Shown: positions 8,416-17,638 of the stretch, piece after piece | How positions within the stretch are numbered: position 1 is the stretch's first letter | Layout of the letters: each line of letters begins with the position of its first letter | Assembly (NCBI RefSeq): GCF_036248255.1 | Contig: NZ_CP109178.1 | Coordinates: 3,968,001-4,032,000, forward strand | Length of the DNA stretch: 64,000 bases | Source: Streptomyces sp. NBC_01717 | GTDB taxonomy: Bacteria > Actinomycetota > Actinomycetes > Streptomycetales > Streptomycetaceae | Reading direction: 5' to 3' | Notes under the pieces: generated by a model | The model's input: the letters and a program-made list of their open reading frames with translations, nothing else | Database searches by the model: none | Told to the model about the DNA's origin: nothing | Program-made: the position numbers and the translations under genes

Positions 8416-9111
8416 TCAGACCAGCCGTCGGGCCGTCGCCCACCGCGTCAGCTCGTGCCGGTTCGACAGCTGGAGCTTCCGCAGCACCGCCGAGACATGC
8501 GACTCGACCGTCTTCACCGAGATGAACAGCTGCTTGGCGATCTCCTTGTACGCATAGCCGCGGGCGATCAGCCGCAGCACCTCGCGCTCGCGCTGCGTCA
8601 GCCGGTCCAGGTCCTCGTCGACCGGCGGCGCGTCCGTCGAGGCGAACGCGTCGAGGACGAAGCCTGCCAGCCTGGGCGAGAACACCGCGTCGCCCTCCTG
8701 GACCCGGAAGACCGAGTCGATCAGGTCGGTGCCGGTGATCGTCTTGGTGACGTAGCCGCGGGCGCCGCCGCGGATGACGCCGATGACATCCTCTGCGGCG
8801 TCCGAGACGGACAGCGCCAGGAAGCGCACCGGGTTCTCGACCGCACCCATCAGCGGGGCGCAGCGGCGCAGCACCTCGACGCCGCCGCCGCCCGGCAGGT
8901 GGACGTCGAGGAGGACGACCTCGGGGCGGGTCGCCGTGATGACGGTGACCGCCTGGTCGACGTCGGCGGCCTCGCCGACGACCTCGACGCCGGTCTCCTC
9001 GGTGCGGCCGATCTCGGCCTGCACCCCGGTGCGGAACATCCGGTGATCGTCGACGAGCACGACCCGTACCCGTCGCTCCGGGCCCCCGGTTGCCTCAGTG
9101 GTGTCCGTCAT
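8416..9111 (-). CDS. LuxR-family (NarL-type) response regulator
   Basis: DNA-binding response regulator of a two-component pair. The receiver domain (about 14-135) has the acidic pair VDDH, the phospho-acceptor Asp in VVLLDVHLPGG, and the switch Lys in GYVTKTI. A LuxR/GerE helix-turn-helix (about 165-228) follows, with LTQREREVLRLIARG and the recognition part VKTVESHVSAVLRKL. Its start overlaps the end of the histidine kinase gene by 17 nt, so the pair is translationally coupled and almost certainly cognate. Targets are unknown; the divergent PspC gene at 10575 is an obvious candidate. Confidence 0.92.
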   Translation of the reverse strand: MTDTTEATGGPERRVRVVLVDDHRMFRTGVQAEIGRTEETGVEVVGEAADVDQAVTVITATRPEVVLLDVHLPGGGGVEVLRRCAPLMGAVENPVRFLALSVSDAAEDVIGVIRGGARGYVTKTITGTDLIDSVFRVQEGDAVFSPRLAGFVLDAFASTDAPPVDEDLDRLTQREREVLRLIARGYAYKEIAKQLFISVKTVESHVSAVLRKLQLSNRHELTRWATARRLV

Positions 9112-10393
9112 CGCTCGCCCTCTCCATCTCCAGCTCGACTTCCGTGCCCCCGCCGGGCACCGAACGCAGCCGCGCCGTACCGCCGTTGCGCTGCATCCGG
9201 CCGATGATTGATTCTCTTACGCCCATTCTGTCCGCCGGTACGGAATCCGGATCGAACCCCGGTCCCCGGTCCCGTACCGAGACGAAGACCGTACGGCCCT
9301 CGACCTCCGCGTAGACCTGCACGGCGCCGCCCTCGCCACCGTACTTCGCGGCGTTGACCATCGCCTCGCGTGCGGCCTGCATCTGGGCGGCGAGCTTCTC
9401 GTCGAGCGGGCAGTCGCCGACGACGACGACCTCCAGCGGGACGCCGTGCTTGTCCTCGACCTCGGCGGCGGCGCGCTTGACCGCTTCGGCGAGGGTTTCC
9501 GGTTCGTCGCCCTCGTCCTTGCCGGTGCCCTGGGGGTTGTACAGCCAGTTGCGCAATTCGCGTTCCTGGGCGCGGGCCAGCCTGCGGACCTCGCCCGGGT
9601 CCTCGGCGTTGCGCTGGATCAGAGTCAGGGTGTGCAGCACGGAGTCATGGACATGGGCGGCGACCTCGGCCCGTTCCTGGGCCCTGATACGCATCAGGCG
9701 TTCCTCGGAGAGGTCCTGGGTCATGCGCACGAGATAGGGGCCGGCCAGCAGCGCGATGCCGGTGAGGACGGCGATCGCCGCGGTGAGGACGTTGCCGAGC
9801 TGAGCCGCGGAGCCGCGTACCACCATGAAGCCGGCGAGACCCAGGCCGACCAGGGCGACCCCGGCCAGCCCGCGGGCCAGATGCAGCACCCGGCGGCGGC
9901 TGCCGACCTCCATCCAGCGGGCCCGCCTGGCGTTGTCGGCCTGCCGCCACACCAGGACGGAGCCCGCGCCGATCAGCAGCGTCGGCCAGATGTAACGGTC
10001 GGCCTTGCTGCCCATGTCGACGTTGCCGACGAAGACGACAGCGCCGATCAGCAGGGCTATGAGGGCGAAGACCTGCCCCTTGTCGGGCTTGCGGAGCCGA
10101 CGCCGGCCGTCGACGCCGGTCTCGAAGACGGAGCGCGGCGCCTCCACCCCGCCGACACCGAGCGGGACGACGATCCAGAACACCGCGTACAGCAGCGCGC
10201 CGAGGCCGTCCGCGAAGAACAGGCCGAGGAAGACGAACCGCACCCAGGCGACGGGCAGCCCGAGATGCCCGGCGAGTCCGCGCGCGACGCCGCCCAGCAT
10301 CCGCCCGTCGGCGCTGCGGTACAGCTTGCGCAGCGGTGGCTCCTCCGGGTCGGCGCTGAGGGAGCTTGCGGCTCGGGGCGTGGCGGCTGGCAT
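9095..10393 (-). CDS. PspC-domain sensor histidine kinase (HisKA_3)
   Basis: A fusion of an N-terminal PspC membrane-stress domain (LYRSADGRMLGGVARGLAGHLG, about residues 22-80) to several membrane spans and a NarL-type kinase module. The dimerisation/phosphotransfer helix contains AAHVHDSVLHTL (His of the HD pair is the phospho-acceptor). The ATPase domain has the N-box (AAREAMVNAAKYGG) and G-box (VRDRGPGFDP). PspC domains in other bacteria sense envelope damage, so this system probably monitors membrane integrity (inference). I use ATG 10393 (MPAATPRA); upstream in-frame starts exist at 10429 and 10555 but add proline-rich non-conserved residues. It is coupled to the regulator at 8416 and divergent from another PspC protein. 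Confidence 0.88.
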   Translation of the reverse strand: MPAATPRAASSLSADPEEPPLRKLYRSADGRMLGGVARGLAGHLGLPVAWVRFVFLGLFFADGLGALLYAVFWIVVPLGVGGVEAPRSVFETGVDGRRRLRKPDKGQVFALIALLIGAVVFVGNVDMGSKADRYIWPTLLIGAGSVLVWRQADNARRARWMEVGSRRRVLHLARGLAGVALVGLGLAGFMVVRGSAAQLGNVLTAAIAVLTGIALLAGPYLVRMTQDLSEERLMRIRAQERAEVAAHVHDSVLHTLTLIQRNAEDPGEVRRLARAQERELRNWLYNPQGTGKDEGDEPETLAEAVKRAAAEVEDKHGVPLEVVVVGDCPLDEKLAAQMQAAREAMVNAAKYGGEGGAVQVYAEVEGRTVFVSVRDRGPGFDPDSVPADRMGVRESIIGRMQRNGGTARLRSVPGGGTEVELEMERASDDGHH

Positions 10394-10574
10394 GCTCCGA
10401 TCGTCACATGTCGGGGTGGGCGGCGGCATCAGGGTCGGCCCCCACTCGACCCTGAGACGGCCGGTCGCGCGGCGACCCGAGAGCCTCCCTTCAGGGTCCG
10501 CCGCGGCCAATATCAGGGATCGGCCAGGGTCGGCGCGGGTGCCGCGGGCGCGCACGGCCCGTCACCATGGAGCC

Positions 10575-11888
10575 ATGACCGTTCCCCAGGACGCCGCCCC
10601 CGGCGCCGCGCCGCCCGCCGCATCCGGTCCGCAGCTGCAGCGCAGCTCGCGGCAGAAAGTGGTGGCCGGGGTGTGCGGTGGGCTCGGCCGGTACTGCGAC
10701 ATGGACCCGGTGATCTTCCGGATCGTGCTCGGTGTCCTGTCGGTGACCGGTGGCCTGGGCCTGATCTTCTACGGCTTCGCGTGGCTGCTGATCCCGCTGG
10801 AAGGCGAGGAGGAGAACGAGGCACGCAGGCTGCTGTCGGGCCGGGTCGAGGGGGCGTCGCTGATCGCGGTGCTGTTCGCGCTGGTCGGCTGCGGGCTCTT
10901 CCTCTCCATGCTGGGCAACGGCGGCACGCTGGCGTTCTCCGCGATGCTGACGCTCGCGGTCATCGGCTGCTGCGTCTGGACGCAGCGCCGCAGGACCACG
11001 GCCCCCGAGGACCCGCTGCACCCGGCGGCCGCACAGGCGGCGGCGGACGCGCCGCCGGAGGTGAAGGCGCCGCCCTCGCCGGCCGGCCCGTCCTGGTGGC
11101 GGGATCCGATCATCAAGGACGGGACCTCGGGGCCGGTGGGCGCCGGCTATCTGTGGGGTCCGGCGGACACGGTGCTCGACGAGGGCACGGTACGGCCCCG
11201 CAGGGCCGCGGCGGACGCGCCGTTCCGCGCGCCCGAACGGGCGCGGGTGGACCGGGGGCCGCACTCGATCGGCGGCCTGGTCTTTCTGTTCGCGCTGATC
11301 GCGGGTGGTGTGTCCACGGGTCTCAGCTGGGAGACCCATGCGCTCGGTACGAGCCTGCAGTTCGGTCTGGCCGCGGCGCTCGCCGTGTTCGGTGCCGGCA
11401 TGGTGGTCAGCACGTTCCTCGGCCGGACCGGGTTCGGCACGCTGCTGCTGGCGGTGATCACGGCGGTGCTGCTGGCGGGCGCGGCCGTGCTGCCGAAGGA
11501 CATCAGCACCCAGTGGGTGCGCGAGGAGTGGCGCCCGGCCTCGGTAGCCTCGGTCCAGCAGCGGTACGAACTGGGCTCCGGCGTCGGCACGCTCGACCTC
11601 ACGAAGGTGCCGGTCCCGAAGGGCGACACGGTCAGCACCCGGGTACGGGTCGGCGCCGGCCGGGCGGTCGTCGTGGTACCGGAGGCGGTGACGGTCCAGG
11701 TGCGGGCGCGGGCCGGACTCGGGGACATCCGGCTGCCGGCCGATCCCCCGGGCGATGTGGACGTCAGCCCGGCGCAGAACGAGCACCGGAAGATCGCTCC
11801 GCCGGCCGGCGTCACCCCGGCCGGCACGGTCGAGCTGGACCTGGAAGTCGGTATCGGACAGGTGGAGGTCACTCGTGCTGCGTCATGA
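10575..11888 (+). CDS. PspC domain-containing multi-span membrane protein
   Basis: A 437-residue membrane protein. A PspC domain (RSSRQKVVAGVCGGLGRYCDM, about 20-80) is followed by a hydrophobic span (LGLIFYGFAWLLIPL), more spans near 100-150, a cytoplasmic linker, and further spans around 235-310. The last ~120 residues form a beta-rich segment (GVGTLDLTKVPVPKG..., LDLEVGIGQVEV) like the toast-rack/DUF2154-type domains that often follow PspC. Start ATG 10575 has only GGAG close upstream. It is divergent from the PspC histidine kinase across 181 nt, suggesting the two-component system regulates it. Its stop overlaps the next gene. Confidence 0.85.
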   Translation: MTVPQDAAPGAAPPAASGPQLQRSSRQKVVAGVCGGLGRYCDMDPVIFRIVLGVLSVTGGLGLIFYGFAWLLIPLEGEEENEARRLLSGRVEGASLIAVLFALVGCGLFLSMLGNGGTLAFSAMLTLAVIGCCVWTQRRRTTAPEDPLHPAAAQAAADAPPEVKAPPSPAGPSWWRDPIIKDGTSGPVGAGYLWGPADTVLDEGTVRPRRAAADAPFRAPERARVDRGPHSIGGLVFLFALIAGGVSTGLSWETHALGTSLQFGLAAALAVFGAGMVVSTFLGRTGFGTLLLAVITAVLLAGAAVLPKDISTQWVREEWRPASVASVQQRYELGSGVGTLDLTKVPVPKGDTVSTRVRVGAGRAVVVVPEAVTVQVRARAGLGDIRLPADPPGDVDVSPAQNEHRKIAPPAGVTPAGTVELDLEVGIGQVEVTRAAS

Positions 11889-12138
11889 GATCCGGCCGGG
11901 GCGCGCGGTGGCGGGCATCACGATGCTCGCCCTGGCGGCCGGCTACGCGGCGGACGCGGCGGGCAGCTGGGACGCCCCTTGGACCTTCTTCTTCCCGGTG
12001 TTCTTCGGCGGCCTCTGGCTGGCCGCCACCACGACGTGGGTGAGCTACCGGATGCGGCGCCGCCGCGACGCGAAGAAGGCGTCCACGGAGAACGACGCGG
12101 CGCCGGCGAGCACGAGCGGCAGCCAAGCCATGAGGTAG
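11875..12138 (+). CDS. Small membrane protein coupled to PspC gene
   Basis: An 87-residue protein with two hydrophobic spans (about 12-30, VAGITMLALAAGYA; and 36-55, WTFFFPVFFGGLWLAA) and a basic, then polar C-terminal tail. GTG 11875 has GGTGGAGG just upstream and lies 14 nt inside the end of the PspC gene, so translation is coupled. No family name is known to me. The last 94 nt are antisense to the 3' end of the doxX-like gene on the other strand; either tail could be shorter in vivo, but both reading frames look coding. Confidence 0.65.
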   Translation: MLRHEIRPGRAVAGITMLALAAGYAADAAGSWDAPWTFFFPVFFGGLWLAATTTWVSYRMRRRRDAKKASTENDAAPASTSGSQAMR

Positions 12139-12554
12139 GCCAGGTCGTTGCCGAAGTAGTACGGATCGGCCTGCCAGCTCACGGTCAGCCACAGGCTCAG
12201 CGAGATCAGTGCCCCGCCGAGTGCGGCGAGCCGCGCCCACAGCCCGATCAGGGTGCCGATGCCGACGGCGAGTTCACCGAAGGCGATGGCGTACCCGAAC
12301 GCTCCGGGGTTCTTCAGCGAGAGGTCGACAAGGGCCGGGATCGCGGACGAGTCGCGTACCGCGTGCATCATCTCGCCGACGGAGCCCGACCCGGAAGCGC
12401 GGAAGAAGGCGCTGTCCGTGAGTTTGTCGACCGCGGCATAGATGAACGTGACGCCGAGAAATATGCGCAGCGGCAGCAGCGCATGCTCCCGTGCCAGCTC
12501 CCGCAGGCTCCTCGTCTCGCCCAGACCACGTGTATTCGTGCCGTACCCATGCAT
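12045..12554 (-). CDS. DoxX family membrane protein
   Basis: A 169-residue integral membrane protein of the DoxX/SURF4-like family, with four hydrophobic spans (LLPLRIFLGVTFIYAAVDKL near 30-49, then near 85-105, 112-130 and 145-160). The early LRIFLGVTFIYAAVDKL segment is the usual DoxX signature. Members are linked to redox or thiol stress and respiratory membrane functions, but the role here is unproven. ATG 12554 is preferred because GGAAGG lies 10 nt upstream. The 3' end overlaps the convergent small membrane gene by 94 nt. Confidence 0.8.
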   Translation of the reverse strand: MHGYGTNTRGLGETRSLRELAREHALLPLRIFLGVTFIYAAVDKLTDSAFFRASGSGSVGEMMHAVRDSSAIPALVDLSLKNPGAFGYAIAFGELAVGIGTLIGLWARLAALGGALISLSLWLTVSWQADPYYFGNDLAYLMAWLPLVLAGAASFSVDAFFASRRRRIR

Positions 12555-12666
12555 AGTGACCCCACCTTCCGTCGACCCGTTACCAGACCATACGTACGCG
12601 GTGAACGCGCTGCTCACCAGCCCTGCGGTTCGATCGGGCGCAATCTGCGGGGACCCGGCCGGCCGT

Positions 12667-13932
12667 TCAGTCCGTGACGTCGATCTCGACCCGGTTCGTC
12701 TCCACCCCGGCGGCCGTCACGACCTGTACGTCCACCAGCCCCGGTTCGACCTCCACCGGCACCGGCACGGTGAGCACGGTGTCCGCCGGGTTGGCGAAGC
12801 CGCCTGCCACCGGGACCAGCGGGACATGGACATGGACCCGGCCGATCCTGACGACCACGCGGGCCAGCCGGTCCGGGGCCCCGGCGCCGGGCGGTACGAA
12901 ACCTGCACCGCGGATCTCGATGTCGTCGCCGGTACGGATCGGCGCGTCCAGATCCCCGGGCTCCCGGGCCCGTACGACGGACAGCACGACCGGACGCCCG
13001 CCTTCCGTGTACTTGCCCGCGAAGTACGTCGCCGCGGAGACGGCCACCAGCAGGGCCAGTCCCCAGGGCAGATCGGGCAGTTGCTCGGGCCGACGGGCCA
13101 GCCGGACCACGGCGAACAGTACGGCGACGGCGCTCACCAGCACGTACTGCACATCGGTGAAACTGCCCCGCCCGGAGTCGTCGGTGAGCAGATCCGCGGC
13201 GCGCGGCCGGTCGGCGCGCAGCTTCTGCAGACGCCCGGCGAGGGCGCGTACGGTCACCACCCGGCGCACGACCACGGCAATGGCACACACCAGCGCCAGC
13301 GCGGTCAGCACCCCGGCGCCGCGCGCCAGCTCCAGACCGTCGATCAGCGCGTCGCGCTCCGCATGGCCGGAGGCGCCCGCCAGCTGGAGGGCGAGGACGA
13401 GCACGGAGAAGACAGCGAGCAGCACCCAGGCCACGGCGACCGCACGGGAGGTGGAGAGCCGGTTGTCCTCGCCGATCAGCGGGGCGAGGACGCCGCCGCG
13501 GGCCCGGTGGAAGCGGGCGGCCCCGGTCAGCAGCCCGGCGGTGACGAGCGCGGCGACCAGACCGGCGGTACGGGCCGTCGACCAGCCCGCACCGATGGCG
13601 GTGCCGGCCTCACCGATGGCGAGCAGGGCGACGCCTCCCCAGACGACGACCAGGGTGCGCACCCACACCTGGTGAAGCCAGGCGTCGCCCGCCTCCCGGC
13701 TGCGCTCGGCGACCGTACGGGCCGACTCGGTCAGCTCGTCGGATACCCACTGGCGGGTCGCGGACGCGGACTGGGCGACGCCGGTCGGCAGCCCCTGGCC
13801 CGCGGCGAGTTCGTCCCGCTTGGCCAGGAAGGCGGCCACCGCGCGCCGGTGTCCCTCGCGCGCTCCGTGCGGGCAGTCGCCGCACGTACAGCCACCGCCG
13901 TGAGTGCTTTGTCGTGCCTCGTCCAACGCCAC
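12667..13932 (-). CDS. Multi-span membrane protein with C-terminal IPT/TIG-like domain
   Basis: A 421-residue protein I cannot name. It opens with a Cys/His cluster (GGGCTCGDCPHG, residues 12-23) that looks able to bind a metal. A helical soluble part follows, then about eight hydrophobic spans between residues 80 and 310, in pairs around 85-105, 115-130, 155-175, 195-215 and 250-300. The last ~110 residues are beta-rich (GDDIEIRGAGFVPPG, ADTVLTVPVPVEVEPGLVDVQV), like an IPT/TIG fold, and would face one side of the membrane. GTG 13932 is chosen for the AAAGGA 11 nt upstream; an upstream TTG (about 13962) is possible. Confidence 0.65.
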   Translation of the reverse strand: MALDEARQSTHGGGCTCGDCPHGAREGHRRAVAAFLAKRDELAAGQGLPTGVAQSASATRQWVSDELTESARTVAERSREAGDAWLHQVWVRTLVVVWGGVALLAIGEAGTAIGAGWSTARTAGLVAALVTAGLLTGAARFHRARGGVLAPLIGEDNRLSTSRAVAVAWVLLAVFSVLVLALQLAGASGHAERDALIDGLELARGAGVLTALALVCAIAVVVRRVVTVRALAGRLQKLRADRPRAADLLTDDSGRGSFTDVQYVLVSAVAVLFAVVRLARRPEQLPDLPWGLALLVAVSAATYFAGKYTEGGRPVVLSVVRAREPGDLDAPIRTGDDIEIRGAGFVPPGAGAPDRLARVVVRIGRVHVHVPLVPVAGGFANPADTVLTVPVPVEVEPGLVDVQVVTAAGVETNRVEIDVTD

Positions 13933-14045
13933 GGAGAACGCCGTCCTTTCCCGCCCACGTACTGCCAACTGACCACCGATTGCTGCGAATTGTGCCGTAC
14001 GGGACGGGCCGGGCCCGCATCGGGGCCGCCGGGACGCGCGGATCG

Positions 14046-14816
14046 TCAGAATGTTCGGGAGATCTTCCCCCACAGAGGCTGGTAGTTGATCCAGGCCACC
14101 AGGTCGCTGCCGAGCTGTTCGCGGGTGGCCACCGCCTCCCGGTGCTCGATCAGAACCGGCTTCCCCGCCGCCCGCGCGGTCAACTGCACCTGGCAGGAAC
14201 GCTCCATCGTGACGAACCACCAGGCGGCCGCGTCCACCGAGTCGCCGACCGTCAGCAGCCCGTGGTTGCGCAGGATGATCGCCTTGCGCGGGCCGAGGGC
14301 GGCCGCGATCCGCCGCCCTTCCTCCTCGTCGACGACGACCCCGGTGTAGGCCTGGTAGACCGCGTGGTCCTCGTAGAAGGCGCAGGACTCCTGAGTGATC
14401 GGCTCGATGAACTCACCGAGCGCCGACAGCGCCCGCCCGTGCAGGGAGTGCGTGTGCGCTACGGCGACGATGTCCGGGCGGGCCCGGTGCACCTGGGCAT
14501 GGACGGCGAACGCCGCCTGGTTGACGTGGTGGCGCCCCTCGACGACCTGCCCGTCCCCGTTGACCAGGATCAGGTCGTCCGGCACGAGTCCGTCGAAGGG
14601 GGCGCCGAACGGGTTGACCCAGAAGCAGCCGGTGTACTCCGGGTCCCGTGCCGTGATGTGACCGGAGACGCCGTCCTCGTACCCGTACGCAGCGAACAGC
14701 CGCAGCGCCCCGGCCAGCCGCTCCTTGCGGTACGCGCGTTCCTCCTCGACCGACTGATGGACGGGCGGCATCGCGAACTGCAGCTGTTCCACGGGTATCG
14801 GTGTGGGCTCGGGCAT
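14046..14816 (-). CDS. Class II aldolase/adducin family protein
   Basis: A 256-residue metal-dependent aldolase/epimerase-fold protein. The zinc-site motifs are visible: GHITARDPE with the first acidic residue, the AHTHSLHGRALSAL double-histidine motif near 115-120, and the later LRNHGLLTVGDS histidine near 180-185. Family members act on small sugar phosphates such as fuculose- or ribulose-phosphate, or have uncharacterised roles; the substrate cannot be read from sequence. ATG 14816 has GAGGAG 5 nt upstream. It sits between a membrane protein and a methyltransferase gene, all leftward, with gaps of about 100 nt. Confidence 0.85.
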   Translation of the reverse strand: MPEPTPIPVEQLQFAMPPVHQSVEEERAYRKERLAGALRLFAAYGYEDGVSGHITARDPEYTGCFWVNPFGAPFDGLVPDDLILVNGDGQVVEGRHHVNQAAFAVHAQVHRARPDIVAVAHTHSLHGRALSALGEFIEPITQESCAFYEDHAVYQAYTGVVVDEEEGRRIAAALGPRKAIILRNHGLLTVGDSVDAAAWWFVTMERSCQVQLTARAAGKPVLIEHREAVATREQLGSDLVAWINYQPLWGKISRTF

Positions 14817-14910
14817 GGCGACTCCTCGGGGCTCCCAGGGCGTACGGGACCGGAAGTTACCGCCGGTCGCCGCAGGTGGCCAGAGCGATCACGCACCGAT
14901 TCGGGAACGG

Positions 14911-15666
14911 TCAGGCGCTCAGCACGAGGTAGGCGAGGGTGAAGTCCCCGCGGTAGCCGCCGTAGTAGCCGGTGCGGCGGGCGTCGACCTCGGCGATCAC
15001 CTCGTCGTACAGCGGATGCCCGGGGTTCTCCAGCGCCCAGCGCTCCCCCCGTCCGATCGGCCCGTTCGACTCGAAGAGGTCCCATTCACGCTGGTCGGCG
15101 ACGGTCACCTGGAGTGCGCGCAGCCCGACGGACTCGGCGAGCCTGATCAATTCGAGCAGCGAACCGAAGTCTCCGGGTTCGGCCCCGATACCGGCGAGTG
15201 CGGCGGGGGACGGCTCCCGCAGCCAGACCCCGTCGCCGTACAGCACCCGCCCGCCGGGCCGGACGGCGGCGCGCAGGGCCTTCAGCGCCTCGGCCGTCGA
15301 GCCGGGCCAGGCATGGGCGGAACCGATGGACACGGCGAGGTCGTAGCCGCTCCCGGTCCACTCGGTGGCGGGCGTCGCGTGGAACCGTACGCGCTCCGCG
15401 AGCCCCCGCTCCTCGGCGAGCGTCCGCCCGCGCGCCACGGCGTCGAGGTCGGTCTCCACACCGTCGCCGGTGCTGTCGGGCGCCGATGCCACCAGTCGCA
15501 TCAGCAGTTCGCCCCACCCGCTGCCGATGTCCACGATGCGCGCCCCGGGGGCAGGTGCACAGCCCGAGATCAACTGTGTCGCGTGCTCCTCGGAGAGCGG
15601 GGTGTTCCAGGTCAGTCGGTAGTTGTGAGGCGCGGAGATGATCGGGCGGATCTCATCGGCAGACAT
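14911..15666 (-). CDS. Class I SAM-dependent methyltransferase
   Basis: A 251-residue Rossmann-fold methyltransferase. Motif I is ARIVDIGSGWGELLMRL (about residues 43-59), followed by the acidic VETDLDAVARG (motif II) and a central YDLAVSIGSAHAW (motif IV region). The C-terminal part has WDLFESNG and many aromatic residues, like small-molecule methyltransferases; the substrate is unknown. ATG 15666 (MSADEIRPI) is used because residues upstream of it (to 15759) look like leader. Between it and guaA lies guaA's terminator. Confidence 0.82.
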   Translation of the reverse strand: MSADEIRPIISAPHNYRLTWNTPLSEEHATQLISGCAPAPGARIVDIGSGWGELLMRLVASAPDSTGDGVETDLDAVARGRTLAEERGLAERVRFHATPATEWTGSGYDLAVSIGSAHAWPGSTAEALKALRAAVRPGGRVLYGDGVWLREPSPAALAGIGAEPGDFGSLLELIRLAESVGLRALQVTVADQREWDLFESNGPIGRGERWALENPGHPLYDEVIAEVDARRTGYYGGYRGDFTLAYLVLSA

Positions 15667-15725
15667 GGTCGCGGAGCCTCGCACGGTCGTGCGGGCGGTG
15701 CAATCGGTTTTCTCAGCCGACACGA

Positions 15726-15761
15726 CGATGCCGCCGCTCAAACGAATGAGCGACGGCATCG
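15726..15761 (-). terminator. Hairpin terminator downstream of guaA
   Basis: An inverted repeat, CGATGCCG-c-CGCTC pairing with GAGCG-a-CGGCATCG around an 8-nt A-rich loop, begins 20 nt past the guaA stop. One internal mismatch interrupts a 13-bp stem. Position and shape suit guaA's transcription terminator. Confidence 0.6.
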
Positions 15762-15781
15762 CGTTGACCCTGCGGGGAGGG

Positions 15782-17377
15782 CTACTCCCACTCGATGGTG
15801 CCCGGCGGCTTGCTCGTCACGTCGAGGACGACGCGGTTGACGTCGGCGACCTCGTTCGTGATGCGGGTGGAGATCTTCGCCAGAACCTCGTACGGCAGGC
15901 GCGACCAGTCGGCCGTCATGGCGTCCTCGGAGGAGACCGGACGCAGGACGATCGGGTGGCCGTAGGTGCGGCCGTCGCCCTGGACGCCGACCGAGCGGAC
16001 ATCGGCCAGGAGAACCACGGGGCACTGCCAGATGTCACGGTCGAGTCCGGCCGCGGTCAGCTCCTCGCGGGCGATGGCGTCGGCCTCTCGCAGCAGGTCG
16101 AGCCGGTCCTTGGTGACCTCGCCGACGATCCGGATACCGAGACCGGGGCCGGGGAACGGCTGGCGCTGGACGATCTCCTCCGGCAGGCCCAGCTCCTGGC
16201 CGACCATCCGGACCTCGTCCTTGAACAGCTGGCGCAGCGGCTCGACGAGCTGGAACTCGATGTCGTCGGGGAGACCGCCCACGTTGTGGTGGGACTTGAT
16301 GTTGGCGGTGCCGGTGCCGCCGCCGGACTCCACGACGTCCGGGTAGAGCGTGCCCTGCACCAGGAAGGCGACGTCCTCGCCGGCCGCGCCCGCCTCGGCG
16401 ACGAGCTCGGCCTGGGCCTGCTCGAAGACACGGATGAACTCGCGGCCGATGATCTTTCGCTTCTGCTCGGGGTCGGAGACCCCGGCCAGCGCCTTCAGGA
16501 ACCGCTCCTCGGCGTCGACGACCTTCAGCTGGACGCCGGTGGCGGCCACGAAGTCCTTCTCGACCTGCTCGGTCTCGCCCTTGCGCATCAGGCCGTGGTC
16601 CACGTACACGCAGGTCAGCTGGGAGCCGATGGCCTTCTGCACGAGGGCCGCGGCGACCGCGGAGTCGACGCCGCCGGAGAGGCCGCAGATGGCGCGCTTG
16701 GTGCCGACCTGCTCGCGGATCAGCGCGATCTGCTCCTCGACCACGTTGGTCGTGGTCCAGGTCGGCTCGATGCCGGCGCCGCGGTAGAGGAAGTGCTCCA
16801 GGACCTGCTGGCCGTGCGTGGAGTGCAGCACCTCCGGGTGGTACTGGACGCCGTACAGCTTCTTCTCGTCGTTCTCGAAGGCGGCGACCGGCACGACGTC
16901 CGTGGACGCGGTGACGGTGAAGCCCTCGGGGGCGGCGGAGCAGGCGTCGCCGTGCGACATCCACACCGACTGCTCGGCGGGCGTGCCCTCGAAGAGCGTG
17001 GAGCCGGTCTTGGAGACGGTCAGCGGGGTGCGACCGTACTCACGGGCACCGTTGTCGTCGACGGTGCCGCCGAGCGTGGTGGCCATCAGCTGGAAGCCGT
17101 AGCACATGCCGAAGACCGGGACCCCGGCCTCGAACAGCGAGCGGTCGAGGCTGGGCGCGCCCTCCGCGTACACCGAGGAGGGTCCGCCGGACAGGATGAT
17201 CGCCCGGGGGTTCTTGGCCAGCATCTCGGCCACCGGCATCGTGGACGGGACGATCTCGCTGTAGACCCGGGCCTCACGGACGCGTCGGGCGATGAGCTGG
17301 GCGTACTGCGCGCCGAAGTCGACAACAAGGACCACGTCGGGTGCGGTGTCGGGGGCGGCGGGGGGTGCTGCTGGCAC
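15782..17377 (-). CDS. guaA: GMP synthase (glutamine-hydrolysing)
   Basis: Converts XMP to GMP with glutamine and ATP, the last step of guanine nucleotide synthesis. The N-terminal class I glutamine amidotransferase domain has its nucleophile Cys92 in FGMCYGFQ and a later His/Glu pair (YHPEVLHS). The ATP pyrophosphatase domain has the PP-loop [11 protein letters not shown] near residue 230. The C-terminal dimerisation domain ends KPPGTIEWE, the invariant GuaA tail. GTG 17377 has GGAAGG 7 nt upstream; a TAGAAT -10-like hexamer lies at 17418-17423 on the complement. guaB and guaB3, acting just before it in the pathway, are 20 kb away in the same orientation. Confidence 0.97.
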   Translation of the reverse strand: MPAAPPAAPDTAPDVVLVVDFGAQYAQLIARRVREARVYSEIVPSTMPVAEMLAKNPRAIILSGGPSSVYAEGAPSLDRSLFEAGVPVFGMCYGFQLMATTLGGTVDDNGAREYGRTPLTVSKTGSTLFEGTPAEQSVWMSHGDACSAAPEGFTVTASTDVVPVAAFENDEKKLYGVQYHPEVLHSTHGQQVLEHFLYRGAGIEPTWTTTNVVEEQIALIREQVGTKRAICGLSGGVDSAVAAALVQKAIGSQLTCVYVDHGLMRKGETEQVEKDFVAATGVQLKVVDAEERFLKALAGVSDPEQKRKIIGREFIRVFEQAQAELVAEAGAAGEDVAFLVQGTLYPDVVESGGGTGTANIKSHHNVGGLPDDIEFQLVEPLRQLFKDEVRMVGQELGLPEEIVQRQPFPGPGLGIRIVGEVTKDRLDLLREADAIAREELTAAGLDRDIWQCPVVLLADVRSVGVQGDGRTYGHPIVLRPVSSEDAMTADWSRLPYEVLAKISTRITNEVADVNRVVLDVTSKPPGTIEWE

Positions 17378-17511
17378 GGGGCGGCCTTCCGGCGGTGAAG
17401 GGGGGTCGGTCCTCCCGATTCTACCGGGGATGCGAGGGAGACCCTGTTCGCGTCCGACGGGCGGGGTCGTCGGCAGCCCTCACCACGGTGTCTCACCATC
17501 CGGGCGCCGCG

Positions 17512-17541
17512 TTGGACCACCGGCGGGGACGGGTCCATACT
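17512..17541 (+). promoter_or_regulatory. Promoter for leader peptide and chorismate mutase
   Basis: TTGGAC (17512-17517) and CATACT (17536-17541) are 18 nt apart. Seven nt past the -10 is the A of the leader ATG at 17548, so the transcript probably begins at its own start codon (leaderless), a common arrangement in Streptomyces. Confidence 0.55.
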
Positions 17542-17547
17542 GAGCTC

Positions 17548-17619
17548 ATGCATCAGCACACGACCTACGTCTTTACCTATGGCACCCGGCCCGCCGGCTG
17601 CCATGGTCGTGCTGCTTGA
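17548..17619 (+). CDS. Probable attenuator leader peptide rich in Tyr/Phe
   Basis: A 23-codon open frame, MHQHTTYVFTYGTRPAGC..., ends 115 nt before the chorismate mutase gene. Within five codons it has Tyr-Val-Phe-Thr-Tyr, using TAC, TTT and TAT; TTT and TAT are rare codons in this genome. Tyr and Phe are the end products of chorismate mutase. There is no ribosome binding site, but a promoter places the 5' end at the ATG itself. A perfect terminator-like hairpin follows 25 nt after the stop. This is the classical layout of ribosome-mediated attenuation. Coding status rests on this context only. Confidence 0.65.
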   Translation: MHQHTTYVFTYGTRPAGCHGRAA

Positions 17620-17638
17620 GCCACTGACAAGCAACGTT

